A DNA stretch of 64,000 nucleotides, taken from positions 310,001-374,000 of the forward strand of contig NZ_CP139148.1 in NCBI RefSeq assembly GCF_034058155.1. The letters run 5' to 3'. The position numbers were made by a program, and so were the translations under genes. Shown here piece by piece: positions 9,363 through 17,323 of the stretch (position 1 is its first letter; each line of letters starts with the position of its first letter). The notes beneath the pieces were generated by a model. That model had not been told where the DNA came from. It did not search any database and worked only from the letters and a program-made list of their open reading frames with translations. The stretch is from Flavobacterium sp. KACC 22761. Its GTDB lineage: Bacteria > Bacteroidota > Bacteroidia > Flavobacteriales > Flavobacteriaceae.

Positions 9363-10559
9363 GTGTCAGCAAAACTAAAGCAATTAAAATCTGAACTTTC
9401 AGCAGAACTTGACGCTATTTTAAAATATTGGTCAAAACATACGATCGATAATCAAAATGGCGGTTTTATTGGGCAAATTGATTTCAACGATCACATCCTC
9501 GCTAATTCTGAAAAAGGCTCGGTTTTAAATGCCCGAATTTTATGGTCTTTTTCTGCCAGTTATCAGGTAACTAAAAAAGAAGAGCATAAAGAATTGGCTA
9601 AAAGGGCTTTTGAATTTCTTTCAAAATATTTTTATGATACCGAATTTGGAGGTTTATTTTGGAGCATAAATGTAGACAAAACTCCGAAAGACACTAAAAA
9701 TCAAATTTACGCTCTGGCTTTTGCGATTTATGGATTATCTGAATATTATGCTATTTCTAAAGATAATCAAGCTTTAGAAATAGCCATCAATTTATATTTA
9801 AAAATCCAGGAACACAGTTACGATTCTGAAAACAAAGGTTATTTTGAAGCCTTTACCCGAGATTGGCAAAATATTGATGATTTGCGTTTAAGCGAAAAAG
9901 ACGCCAACGAGAAAAAAACAATGAATACGCATTTGCATATTGTAGAAGCTTATGCGAATTTGTTTAAAGTCTGGAAAGACAAAACGCTCCAAAGTGATAT
10001 TATAGGATTGCTTGAAACTATTCACAAGTATTTCATCAACACTAAAACCGGGCATTTACGTTTGTTTTTTGATGAAAACTGGGTCGAAAAACCAGATGTA
10101 ATTTCATACGGCCATGATGTTGAGGCCGCTTGGCTTTTATTACAATGCGCCGAAATATCTGAAGACAAAAGCTTGATTTCACGTTATCAAAAACACGCTG
10201 TTTTGATGGCCGAAGTTACGAAGGAAGGTTTAGATTCTGATGGTGGTTTGTGGTACGAATTTGATCCAAAAAACAATGAATTAGTTGCCGAAAAACATTG
10301 GTGGGTTCAGGCAGAAGCTTTAATTGGCTTTTATAATGCCTACCAATTAACAGATGACGAAACGTATTTAGATATTGTTTTTAAAAATTGGGATTTCATT
10401 AAAAAACATATTATTGACAAACAAAACGGCGAGTGGTTTTGGGGAATTTATCGTGATTATTCGTTAATCGAAAAAGACAAAGCAGGTTTCTGGAAATGTC
10501 CTTATCACAATAGCCGTGCATGTTTAGAGCTTATCAATCGAATAAAAACGCAAAAATGA
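9363..10559 (+). CDS. AGE-family cellobiose/mannobiose 2-epimerase, GTG start
   Basis: This 398-residue cytosolic (alpha/alpha)6-barrel protein epimerises C2 of the reducing-end sugar of a beta-1,4 disaccharide. The three catalytic-site histidine motifs of cellobiose 2-epimerase are present: NTHLHIVEAY (residues 188-197), YGHDVEAAW (His251) and WKCPYHNSR (His382). The start codon is GTG, six bases after the GH130 stop. No in-frame ATG lies near the expected N-terminus, and initiation is probably coupled to GH130 translation. In the known pathway it converts mannobiose into mannosyl-glucose for GH130. The end overlaps the next gene through an ATGA (10556-10559). N-acylglucosamine 2-epimerase is an older label for the same fold, but the CPYHN motif favours the disaccharide epimerase. 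Confidence 0.93.
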   Translation: MSAKLKQLKSELSAELDAILKYWSKHTIDNQNGGFIGQIDFNDHILANSEKGSVLNARILWSFSASYQVTKKEEHKELAKRAFEFLSKYFYDTEFGGLFWSINVDKTPKDTKNQIYALAFAIYGLSEYYAISKDNQALEIAINLYLKIQEHSYDSENKGYFEAFTRDWQNIDDLRLSEKDANEKKTMNTHLHIVEAYANLFKVWKDKTLQSDIIGLLETIHKYFINTKTGHLRLFFDENWVEKPDVISYGHDVEAAWLLLQCAEISEDKSLISRYQKHAVLMAEVTKEGLDSDGGLWYEFDPKNNELVAEKHWWVQAEALIGFYNAYQLTDDETYLDIVFKNWDFIKKHIIDKQNGEWFWGIYRDYSLIEKDKAGFWKCPYHNSRACLELINRIKTQK

Positions 10560-11785
10560 AAACAACATTTCTTAAAATAGCATTTCTCAGCTTATCAATT
10601 TTAACCATTGTTAGTTGCTCTTCAGATAAAGAAGATTCCGGAGAAGTCATAATCGATCCGCCAACACAGGATGATCCTTTAACGACCACAAACGCACCAA
10701 CCTATATGGTCGATGCAAATGCTACTAAAGAAACAGTTGCCTTATTTTACAATTTAAAAAGATTAGCGAAAACCAAAACTGCAATTGGTCAACAAGATGC
10801 TTTTAATAGTTTTTATCAAGATGTTGGAGGCGATTCAGATATCAAAAAAAACACGGGTTATGATCCTGCAATTTTAGGTTCGGATTTTATGTTTATTACC
10901 GATAAAAGCAATGATGGCACAGCAAATAATTGGTTTTATCAACAAGAACAAAAAATTGTTGCTGATGTAAAAGTCGCTTATTCAAAAGGAATGATAAATA
11001 CATTTTGCTGGCATTTACGAGAACCAAACAAAGAAGAATCTTTTTATGCAGCCGATATGACATCGGACCAAAAAACTACTGCTTACAAAAGTATTTTGCC
11101 TGGCGGAACAAATAACGAATGGTACAAGAAAAAACTGGATAAAGTTGCCAGTGTTATCTCAAACTTAAAAGGGACAAACGGCGAATTGATTCCGATAATT
11201 TTTAGGCCTTTTCATGAATTTGATGGAAGCTGGTTTTGGTGGGGAGCAAGTTTTTCGACATCTGATGAATACAAAAAAGCCTATCAATTCACGGTTGATT
11301 ACTTAAAAAACACAAAAGGTGTTCACAACATTTTATATGCTTTTTCTCCTGACAATTCGTACACTATTCTATCTGATTATTTGAGTCGTTATCCGGGTGA
11401 TAATTATGTTGACATCATCGGGATGGATAATTATGGTGATTTTGATAATCAAGGACAAACGGGAGCTGACAGAGCTAATAGCAAACTGAAAATGCTGTCA
11501 GACTATGCAAAAACAAAAGTAAAAATCGCTGCTTTAACTGAAACAGGTTATCGCGTAACAAGTACAACACCTGCCATTACCGATTGGTTTTCGACACTTT
11601 TATACAGTGCATTAACTAAAAATGAAATTCAAATCAGTTATGTAATGTTTTGGAACAACAACAAAGACGGATATTATGTTCCAAATGGTTCGGTTTCAAA
11701 TGCGACTGATTTTAAAACTTTTGCAACAAAATCAAAATCGGCATTAGTGAATTCTTTGCCGAAGATGTATGAAATGCCGAAATAA
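10556..11785 (+). CDS. GH26 beta-mannanase lipoprotein (second copy, probably surface-exposed)
   Basis: I take the ATG at 10556 (409 residues) because it overlaps the epimerase stop as ATGA and begins a clean lipoprotein signal ending SILTIVSC (Cys21). An in-frame upstream start at 10520 would add 12 residues ahead of the signal. After Cys come SSDKEDSGE, an acidic run of the kind that directs Bacteroidetes lipoproteins to the cell surface. GH26 motifs are RPFHEFDGSWFWWG with acid/base Glu221 and ALTETGYR with nucleophile Glu329 (spacing 108). Compared with the first GH26 it has a longer linker and the acidic tag, so a split of roles is plausible: surface cutting here, periplasmic trimming by the first. 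Localisation is inferred. Confidence 0.92.
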   Translation: MKTTFLKIAFLSLSILTIVSCSSDKEDSGEVIIDPPTQDDPLTTTNAPTYMVDANATKETVALFYNLKRLAKTKTAIGQQDAFNSFYQDVGGDSDIKKNTGYDPAILGSDFMFITDKSNDGTANNWFYQQEQKIVADVKVAYSKGMINTFCWHLREPNKEESFYAADMTSDQKTTAYKSILPGGTNNEWYKKKLDKVASVISNLKGTNGELIPIIFRPFHEFDGSWFWWGASFSTSDEYKKAYQFTVDYLKNTKGVHNILYAFSPDNSYTILSDYLSRYPGDNYVDIIGMDNYGDFDNQGQTGADRANSKLKMLSDYAKTKVKIAALTETGYRVTSTTPAITDWFSTLLYSALTKNEIQISYVMFWNNNKDGYYVPNGSVSNATDFKTFATKSKSALVNSLPKMYEMPK

Positions 11786-11793
11786 CGCAAAGT

Positions 11794-11897
11794 TTGTCAT
11801 TCCGAGGAACGAGGAATCTCCGCGAGTAACTCTTCTCCGAGAATCGCCAATCTTTGTCGCGCTTCTTGTGAAGATTCCTAGTTCCTCGAAATGACAA
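11794..11897. repeat. Intergenic inverted repeat, family A copy 1
   Basis: Arms 11794-11819 and 11872-11897 are imperfect reverse complements, beginning TTGTCATTCCGAGGAAC and ending AAATGACAA. The loop contains AATCGCCAATCTTTG. The element lies between the second GH26 and the GH5 gene. A closely related element is at 24901-25003, and the loop core also occurs at 17188-17264. It could form a strong RNA hairpin and weaken read-through within the operon. Confidence 0.85.
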
Positions 11898-12037
11898 GAT
11901 TGTGAGAAATTGAAAAACAAAAACATCTATTGAAACCACAAACCCTAGCCCTGATAGAAGTGGAAATCCTTTTATTTTTTTCTTTAAAAAATAAAAGATT
12001 GCAACGGATAGCAGGATTAGCTCCTAAAAAATATAAT

Positions 12038-13324
12038 ATGAAAAATATATTTCTCAAAACCCTCGCATTCACTTTATTTTTTGCTGCAATCGCTTGTCAG
12101 GCGCAGGAACGAATTACAGTAAAAGGAACGCAATTTTATAAGGGCGATAAACCGTACGCATACATTGGAACAAATTATTGGTACGGAAGTTTGCTGGCTT
12201 CTAAAAAAGTGGGTGATCGTAAAAGATTGCTTCAGGAACTCGATTTGATGCAAAAAAACGGAATCGATAATTTGAGAATTTTAGTTGGCGGAGACGGCGG
12301 AAAATATGATTTTACTGTTCGTCCGGCTTTACAATATGACCAAGGAAAATATGACGCAGATTTACTCGACGGATTAGATTTCCTGATCAATGAAATGCGC
12401 AAACGAAAAATGTATGCTGTTTTGTATTTGACCAATAATTGGGAATGGTCTGGTGGCATGTCGCAATATTTAGAATGGAACGGCAAAGGCCCGATTCCGG
12501 TTCCAGGAATTGCACCAAATACTTGGCCTCAATTTATGGCTTATACAGAACAATTTCATAGTTGCGAACCATGCATGAAAGCTTTAGAAAATCATGTAAA
12601 GTTTATTATGGGAAGAACAAACGCCTATTCTCACAAAAAATATACTGAAGACAACACAATTATGGCATGGCAAGTTGGGAATGAACCAAGGCTTTTTACG
12701 GTTGAAAATGAAGCAAAATTTACAGTTTGGCTTAACAATATTGTAAACTTAATGGACAGTTTAGACAAAAACCATTTGATTTCAACAGGTTCTGAAGGAT
12801 TGAACAGCTCGAATGACGATATCGGAATTTTTGAAAGAACACATCAAAATCCGAATATTGATTATTTGACTATGCACATTTGGCCAAAAAACTGGGGTTG
12901 GTTTAAAGCTGATAATGCTGAAAAAACTTTGCCTCCGACACTGGAAAATGCTGGAAAATATATTGACAAACATGTGGCCGTTGCAAACCATTTAAAGCGA
13001 CCAATTATTATTGAAGAATTTGGTTTGGGAAGAGAAAACGAAAGTTTGCTACCAACATCATCAGTAGCAAACAGAAACATTTTTTATAATTATATTTTTA
13101 GCCGAGTTGCAGAAAGCGTTAAAAACAACGGCGCCTTGCAAGGAGCAAATTTCTGGGGATTTGGTGGAGAAGGAAAAGCCATAAACGAATCTGGAAAATG
13201 GAGTCCCGGAGATCCTTTAACCACCGACCCGCCTCAAGAACCACAGGGTTTGAATTCTGTTTTTTCTTCAGATCAATCGACTTTGGGAATTGTGAGAAAA
13301 TACAATTTACAATTCAAAAAATAA
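12038..13324 (+). CDS. GH5 (subfamily 7-like) beta-mannanase
   Basis: I choose the ATG at 12038 (428 residues) because it starts a normal signal peptide (KTLAFTLFFAAIACQAQ). The upstream in-frame TTG at 11930 would put 36 charged residues in front of it. Catalytic motifs of clan A are clear: AWQVGNEPRLF with acid/base Glu216 and IIEEFGLGRE with nucleophile Glu327. Other GH5_7 mannanase features are FYKGDKPYAYIGTNYWYG, LYLTNNWEWSGGMSQYLEW and MGRTNAYSHKKY. The signal could be cleaved by peptidase I after CQAQ or by peptidase II at the Cys in AAIAC. It is the last gene of the plus-strand mannan operon but is separated from the second GH26 by a 252-bp gap with an inverted repeat. Its role is endo-cleavage of mannan or glucomannan. 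Confidence 0.92.
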   Translation: MKNIFLKTLAFTLFFAAIACQAQERITVKGTQFYKGDKPYAYIGTNYWYGSLLASKKVGDRKRLLQELDLMQKNGIDNLRILVGGDGGKYDFTVRPALQYDQGKYDADLLDGLDFLINEMRKRKMYAVLYLTNNWEWSGGMSQYLEWNGKGPIPVPGIAPNTWPQFMAYTEQFHSCEPCMKALENHVKFIMGRTNAYSHKKYTEDNTIMAWQVGNEPRLFTVENEAKFTVWLNNIVNLMDSLDKNHLISTGSEGLNSSNDDIGIFERTHQNPNIDYLTMHIWPKNWGWFKADNAEKTLPPTLENAGKYIDKHVAVANHLKRPIIIEEFGLGRENESLLPTSSVANRNIFYNYIFSRVAESVKNNGALQGANFWGFGGEGKAINESGKWSPGDPLTTDPPQEPQGLNSVFSSDQSTLGIVRKYNLQFKK

Positions 13325-13390
13325 ATGAAATCATATCAAATTGTATTCTTTGTTTTTTCTCGATGATTGATTAAAAAAAAATCTCTTAAT

Positions 13391-13490
13391 AACTGGACTG
13401 AAGTCCAGCTCTACAATATGGATCGAGCCAAAGGCTCTTTTACGTTCCGAAGGAACAAATTATATTGTAGGGCTGGACTTCAGTCCAGTT
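13391..13490. repeat. Three-hairpin intergenic inverted repeat, family C
   Basis: Outer arms 13391-13418 and 13463-13490 (starting AACTGGACTGAAGTCCAGC) pair over 28 bases with one mismatch. Between them lie two small perfect hairpins, GAGCCAAAGGCTC (13425-13437) and GTTCCGAAGGAAC (13444-13456). The whole can fold as a stem carrying two side hairpins. It lies between the convergent GH5 and aldo/keto reductase genes and could stop transcription from both. Confidence 0.85.
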
Positions 13491-13513
13491 TTGTTTAGAT
13501 TATGTAATGCAAA

Positions 13514-14470
13514 TTAAGCTAATATCTTCTCAATCGTATTCAATTCATCATGCGTAAATTCCGTATTTTGCAGACAATCAATATTATTACACAATTGTTT
13601 TACAGAACTTGCTCCAATTAAAACAGAGGTAATTCGTTTATCTTTCTGCAACCAAGCCAAAGCCATTTGTGCTAAAGATTGATTTCTGCTCTCTGCAATT
13701 TCATTCAACTGAATTAATTTCTGAATTCTTTCCTGCGTAACTTCATCTTCTCTCAAATGCCCGTTCGGATTATGCGCGCGTGAGTTTTCAGGAATTCCGT
13801 TTAAATATTTATCAGTCAAAAGGCCTTGTGCCAAAGGCGAAAACGCAATACAGCCTACTCCTTTTTCTTCTAAAACATCTAATAAACCATCTTCAACCCA
13901 ACGTTGTAGCATTGAGTATTTAGCTTGGTGAATCAAACAGGGCGTTCCTAATTGTTTCAATACATCAACAGCAACTCGAGTTTGTTCTGCCGAATAATTG
14001 CTGATTCCGACATATAGAGCTTTTCCGCTTCTTACAGCGTGATCTAAAGCCAACATAGTTTCTTCGATTGGCGTTTCAGGGTCTGGACGATGTGAGTAGA
14101 AAATATCTACATAATCGATATTCATTCGTTTTAAACTCTGATCTAAACTCGAAAGCAAATATTTTCTCGAACCCCAATCTCCGTATGGTCCTTTCCACAT
14201 TGTATAGCCTGCTTTGGTAGAAATTACGATTTCGTCACGTAGATTTCCTTGAAAATTATGCCATAATATTTTTCCAAAATTCTCTTCGGCAGACCCTGGA
14301 ACCGGTCCGTAATTATTTGCTAAATCGAAGTGTGTTATTCCTTTATCAAAAGCCTCAATAGCAATACTTTCGGCATTTTCAAAATTATCAACTGAGCCGA
14401 AGTTATGCCATAATCCTAAGGAAATTTCAGGCAGTAATAGCCCGCTTTTTCCGCATCTGTTATATTTCAT
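13514..14470 (-). CDS. Aldo/keto reductase (AKR14/YghZ-like)
   Basis: This is a 318-residue TIM-barrel oxidoreductase. The active-site tetrad region is visible as THFDLANNYGP (Asp and Tyr), VISTKAGYTMWKGPYGDWGS (Lys) and DIFYSHRPDPETP (His). The C-terminal NADPH-binding signature SVLIGASSVKQLCNNIDCL is also present. The CGKSGLLLPEISLGLWHNFG start and GYTMWKGPYG stretch match the YghZ/GpR type that reduces small aldehydes such as glyceraldehyde-3-phosphate and methylglyoxal. It is flanked on both sides by repeats and is transcribed against the mannan operon. It may handle sugar-derived aldehydes, but nothing in the sequence ties it to mannan. Confidence 0.9.
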   Translation of the reverse strand: MKYNRCGKSGLLLPEISLGLWHNFGSVDNFENAESIAIEAFDKGITHFDLANNYGPVPGSAEENFGKILWHNFQGNLRDEIVISTKAGYTMWKGPYGDWGSRKYLLSSLDQSLKRMNIDYVDIFYSHRPDPETPIEETMLALDHAVRSGKALYVGISNYSAEQTRVAVDVLKQLGTPCLIHQAKYSMLQRWVEDGLLDVLEEKGVGCIAFSPLAQGLLTDKYLNGIPENSRAHNPNGHLREDEVTQERIQKLIQLNEIAESRNQSLAQMALAWLQKDKRITSVLIGASSVKQLCNNIDCLQNTEFTHDELNTIEKILA

Positions 14471-14587
14471 TATTTTAATTTAAGGTTGGTATTTTAATAG
14501 ATTTTAAAAATACAAAAAAACTCCCGCAGATTTTGCAGATTCAGGAGATAAAAAAATTTGTCAAATTTATGAGCGTAAAATTAAAAA

Positions 14588-14638
14588 TCGCCACGAATTC
14601 ACGAATTTTCAAATAATTCATTCGTGAATTCGTGGCGA
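14588..14638. repeat. Intergenic inverted repeat, family B copy 1
   Basis: Arms TCGCCACGAATTCACGAAT (14588-14606) and its exact complement (14620-14638) form a 19-bp stem with a short loop. Related copies are at 20511-20590 and 38886-38964. The flank 14645-14671 (CTTTGCGCCTCTGCGACTTT) has the look of another low-complexity genomic repeat. It lies downstream of the GH3 gene on the minus strand. Confidence 0.85.
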
Positions 14639-14680
14639 AAAAAAACTTTGCGCCTCTGCGACTTTGCGAGATTAAAACTT

Positions 14681-16978
14681 TTATTCTTTTATCTCAAAAC
14701 CACTCTGCAAACCTTTATCAGAACTTCCTCCAACCATTATTTTAAAAGTCCCCGGTTCAACTAAATATTTCCCTTCATTATCATAAAATCCAAGTGCTGC
14801 ATCTGTTAAAGTAAAATTTACTGTCTTAGTTTCACCTTTTTTCAAGTTTACCAATTCAAAACCTTTCAATTCTTTTATCGGACGAACGATGCTCGCATAT
14901 TCATCATGAATGTATAATTGCACCACTTCTTTTCCATCATAATTTCCAGTATTTGTAACCTCAACGCTAACTTGAACCCTTTCTCCTTTTGCAAAAGAAG
15001 TTTTATTCAATTTCAAGTTTTTATAATCGAAAGTTGTGTAGCTCAAACCAAAACCAAACGGAAATTGAGGGGTTTTCTCCACATCCATATAATGCGACCA
15101 AAAAACATTTTTATCACTGTCAGTTGGTCTTCCCGTACTGTATTTATTGTAATAAATTGGCACTTGCCCAACATTTCTAGGGAAAGACATAGGTAATTTT
15201 CCGCTTGGGTTGTAATCTCCGTACAAAACCTGAGCCACCGCATTTCCTGTCTGAGTTCCTAATTGCCAAGCTTCCACAATTGCTGGAACATTCTCCGCAG
15301 CCCAAGGAATACTCAACGGACGGCCGTTATTTAAAACCAAAACTACATTTGGATTTACTTTATAAACTTCTTCCAATAATTCTTGCTGCAATCCAGGCAA
15401 ATTCAAATCCGTTCTACTTCTTCCCTCACCACTTTGAAAACCGTATTCACCTAAAACCATTACGACAACATCAGCATTTTTTGCTGCTATTTTCGCCGCT
15501 TCGAATCCGCTTTTATCGGCTGTGTTGAAAATTGTTTCGGTTAAAAAAGTAGCTTTTTGTTTTAATAAATCAACACCTTTTTCAAAAGTCAGCTGATTGT
15601 CTTTGTATTGCTGCATTCCTTCTAAAACTGAAACCGCTGTATTATCATCAGCCGCAATTCTCCAGCTTCCTAGCGGACTGTTTTTATCATTTGCCAAAGC
15701 GCCAATCAAAGCGATTTTTTGTCCCGATTTCTTTAGCGGAAGCAAATTCTTCTCGTTTTTCAATAAAACGATCGATTTCTTCGCCATATCCAAAACACCA
15801 TCATTATTAGCTTTGCTTCCAACAACTTCTTTTTCGCGTTTTTCATCACAATATCTATACGGATCATCAAATAATCCTAATTCAAACTTCACTCTTAAAA
15901 TTCGGCGAACAGCATCATCGACCAAAGCTTCTTTTACTTTTCCTGATTTTACCAAATCAACCAATTTGGCCACATACAAATACGATTCCATATCCATATC
16001 AGAACCCGCAATCACGGCTTTTGCCGTTGCATCGGCTTCATCTTTTGCGTAACCGTGCGCAATCATTTCGCGAATTGAAGCATAATCCGAAATCACAAAT
16101 CCGTCAAACTTCCATTTTCCCTTTAAAATATCTCTTTGTAAAAAGGCATTTCCAGTTGCCGGAACACCATTCAGCGTATTAAATGAATTCATAAACGTAC
16201 GAACTCCAGCCTCAACAGTCGCTTCAAAAGGAGGCAAAACCGAATTGTACAATTTAGAATTACTGATATCCACAATATTATATTCCAATCCCGCTTCAAC
16301 ATAACCGTATGCCGCAAAATGTTTCGCGCAAGCCGCAATCGTATTTACTTTAGCCAAATCGGCAACCGTTTCTCCTTGAAAACCTTTTACTCTTGCATAA
16401 GCTACTTTACTTCCCAGATAAGGATCTTCTCCCGCACCTTCCATCACACGTCCCCAACGCGCATCATTCGCAACGTCAACATTTGGTCCAAAAGTCCAAT
16501 TAATTCCAGATGCCGAAGCTTCATCTGCCGCAATCGCCGCCGACTTTTTAATCGCTTCCAAATCCCAACTCGCTGCTTCTGCAAGTGGAATTGGGCTTAA
16601 CGTTTTATAGCCATGAATTACATCAAAACCAATAATAAGCGGAATTCCCAATCGCGTCTCCTCAACCGCAATTTTCTGTACGGCGCGAACCTCTTTCACA
16701 CCGCGAACCGTCAGCATCGAACCAACTAATCCTTTTCTTAAATGCTCGTATTTTAATTCGGCTGTTCCTCCTTTTGGCGCTGGGCCTGTCACATCCCAAA
16801 AACCGTTATATTGGTTCATCTGTCCCACTTTTTCCTCCAAAGTCATTAAAGGCAAAAGCAAATCTATACGCTGTTCAACAGTTTTATTTTTATCCAGATA
16901 TGGCTTTTTTTGTGCATTCATATTTCCAATGGTAAACAGGGACAAAACCCCAATAATAATTATTTTTTTATTTTTCAT
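14681..16978 (-). CDS. GH3 beta-glucosidase (BglX-like), exported
   Basis: This 765-residue protein has a signal peptide ending GNMNAQ (about residue 23). It is a standard three-domain GH3: an N-terminal barrel with FDGFVISDYASI (nucleophile Asp298), an alpha/beta sandwich with VVMVLGEYGFQSGEGRSRTD, and a C-terminal fibronectin-III-like domain (VQVSVEVTNTGNYDGKEVVQ). Family members remove terminal beta-linked glucose, and some xylose or mannose, from oligosaccharides in the periplasm. Beside two mannanase types and two esterases, a beta-glucosidase fits attack on glucomannan, whose backbone mixes glucose and mannose. Specificity is inference. It is alone in its transcription unit, with repeats in both flanking gaps. 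Confidence 0.94.
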   Translation of the reverse strand: MKNKKIIIIGVLSLFTIGNMNAQKKPYLDKNKTVEQRIDLLLPLMTLEEKVGQMNQYNGFWDVTGPAPKGGTAELKYEHLRKGLVGSMLTVRGVKEVRAVQKIAVEETRLGIPLIIGFDVIHGYKTLSPIPLAEAASWDLEAIKKSAAIAADEASASGINWTFGPNVDVANDARWGRVMEGAGEDPYLGSKVAYARVKGFQGETVADLAKVNTIAACAKHFAAYGYVEAGLEYNIVDISNSKLYNSVLPPFEATVEAGVRTFMNSFNTLNGVPATGNAFLQRDILKGKWKFDGFVISDYASIREMIAHGYAKDEADATAKAVIAGSDMDMESYLYVAKLVDLVKSGKVKEALVDDAVRRILRVKFELGLFDDPYRYCDEKREKEVVGSKANNDGVLDMAKKSIVLLKNEKNLLPLKKSGQKIALIGALANDKNSPLGSWRIAADDNTAVSVLEGMQQYKDNQLTFEKGVDLLKQKATFLTETIFNTADKSGFEAAKIAAKNADVVVMVLGEYGFQSGEGRSRTDLNLPGLQQELLEEVYKVNPNVVLVLNNGRPLSIPWAAENVPAIVEAWQLGTQTGNAVAQVLYGDYNPSGKLPMSFPRNVGQVPIYYNKYSTGRPTDSDKNVFWSHYMDVEKTPQFPFGFGLSYTTFDYKNLKLNKTSFAKGERVQVSVEVTNTGNYDGKEVVQLYIHDEYASIVRPIKELKGFELVNLKKGETKTVNFTLTDAALGFYDNEGKYLVEPGTFKIMVGGSSDKGLQSGFEIKE

Positions 16979-17029
16979 GGTTAGTTTTTTTTAAGGGGCT
17001 AAGGTTCTAAGATGCTGAGATCCTAAGTT

Positions 17030-17150
17030 TCTTTTTTTGGGCGCGAACTTGTCCCGATAGCTATCGGGAGGCTATCCGCTTCAAGTCCTCGCACTTCCTT
17101 CGTCAGGCTGTGGGCTTTACACTGCTATCCCTCACGCGAACGGTTTCATG
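17030..17150. repeat. Repeat-like element with 18-bp palindrome, family F copy 1
   Basis: The core is a perfect palindrome TCCCGATAGCTATCGGGA (17052-17069), followed by GGCTATCCGCTTCAAGTCC and further GC-rich sequence unlike the AT-rich surroundings. A related but degraded segment (CCCGATA...ATCGGGAGATGCCGCTTC) is at 42345-42452. With the family A element at 17188 it fills most of the 345-bp gap 16979-17323, in which I see no gene. Confidence 0.6.
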
Positions 17151-17187
17151 AGAACTTTTTCGGTTTTTATTTTTCAATACAAAGTTT

Positions 17188-17264
17188 TGTCAGACTGAGC
17201 CGAGTCGAAGTCCACAAACAAAATCGCCAATCTTTGCGGGACTTCGACTCCGCTCAGTCTGACA
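17188..17264. repeat. Intergenic inverted repeat, family A-related copy 3 (different arms)
   Basis: Arms TGTCAGACTGAGCCGAGTCG (from 17188, arm to 17212) and 17240-17264 pair over 25 bases with one mismatch. The loop has ATCGCCAATCTTTGCGG, the same core as the family A element at 11794 although the arms are unrelated. It sits downstream of the SGNH esterase on the minus strand. Confidence 0.85.
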
Positions 17265-17323
17265 TAAAATGCAGAAAAATCTAAAATCTTTACTCTTTGT
17301 TCTTTCCTCTTTCTTCTAAAATC

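Noticed and set aside
11930-12037. Longer GH5 start (TTG at 11930)
   Set aside because: It would place a 36-residue charged leader before the signal peptide; the ATG at 12038 starts a proper one.
13514-14470. Aldo/keto reductase as a member of the mannan pathway
   Set aside because: It is on the opposite strand, bounded by repeats, and no mannan step needs it.
15205-16052. Plus-strand open frames antisense to the GH3 gene
   Set aside because: They mirror the GH3 coding frame; no start signal or recognisable motif.
17100-17150. Part of the GC-rich repeat as a tRNA or small RNA
   Set aside because: No acceptor stem, anticodon arm or CCA end could be drawn; it fits the repeat-like family better.
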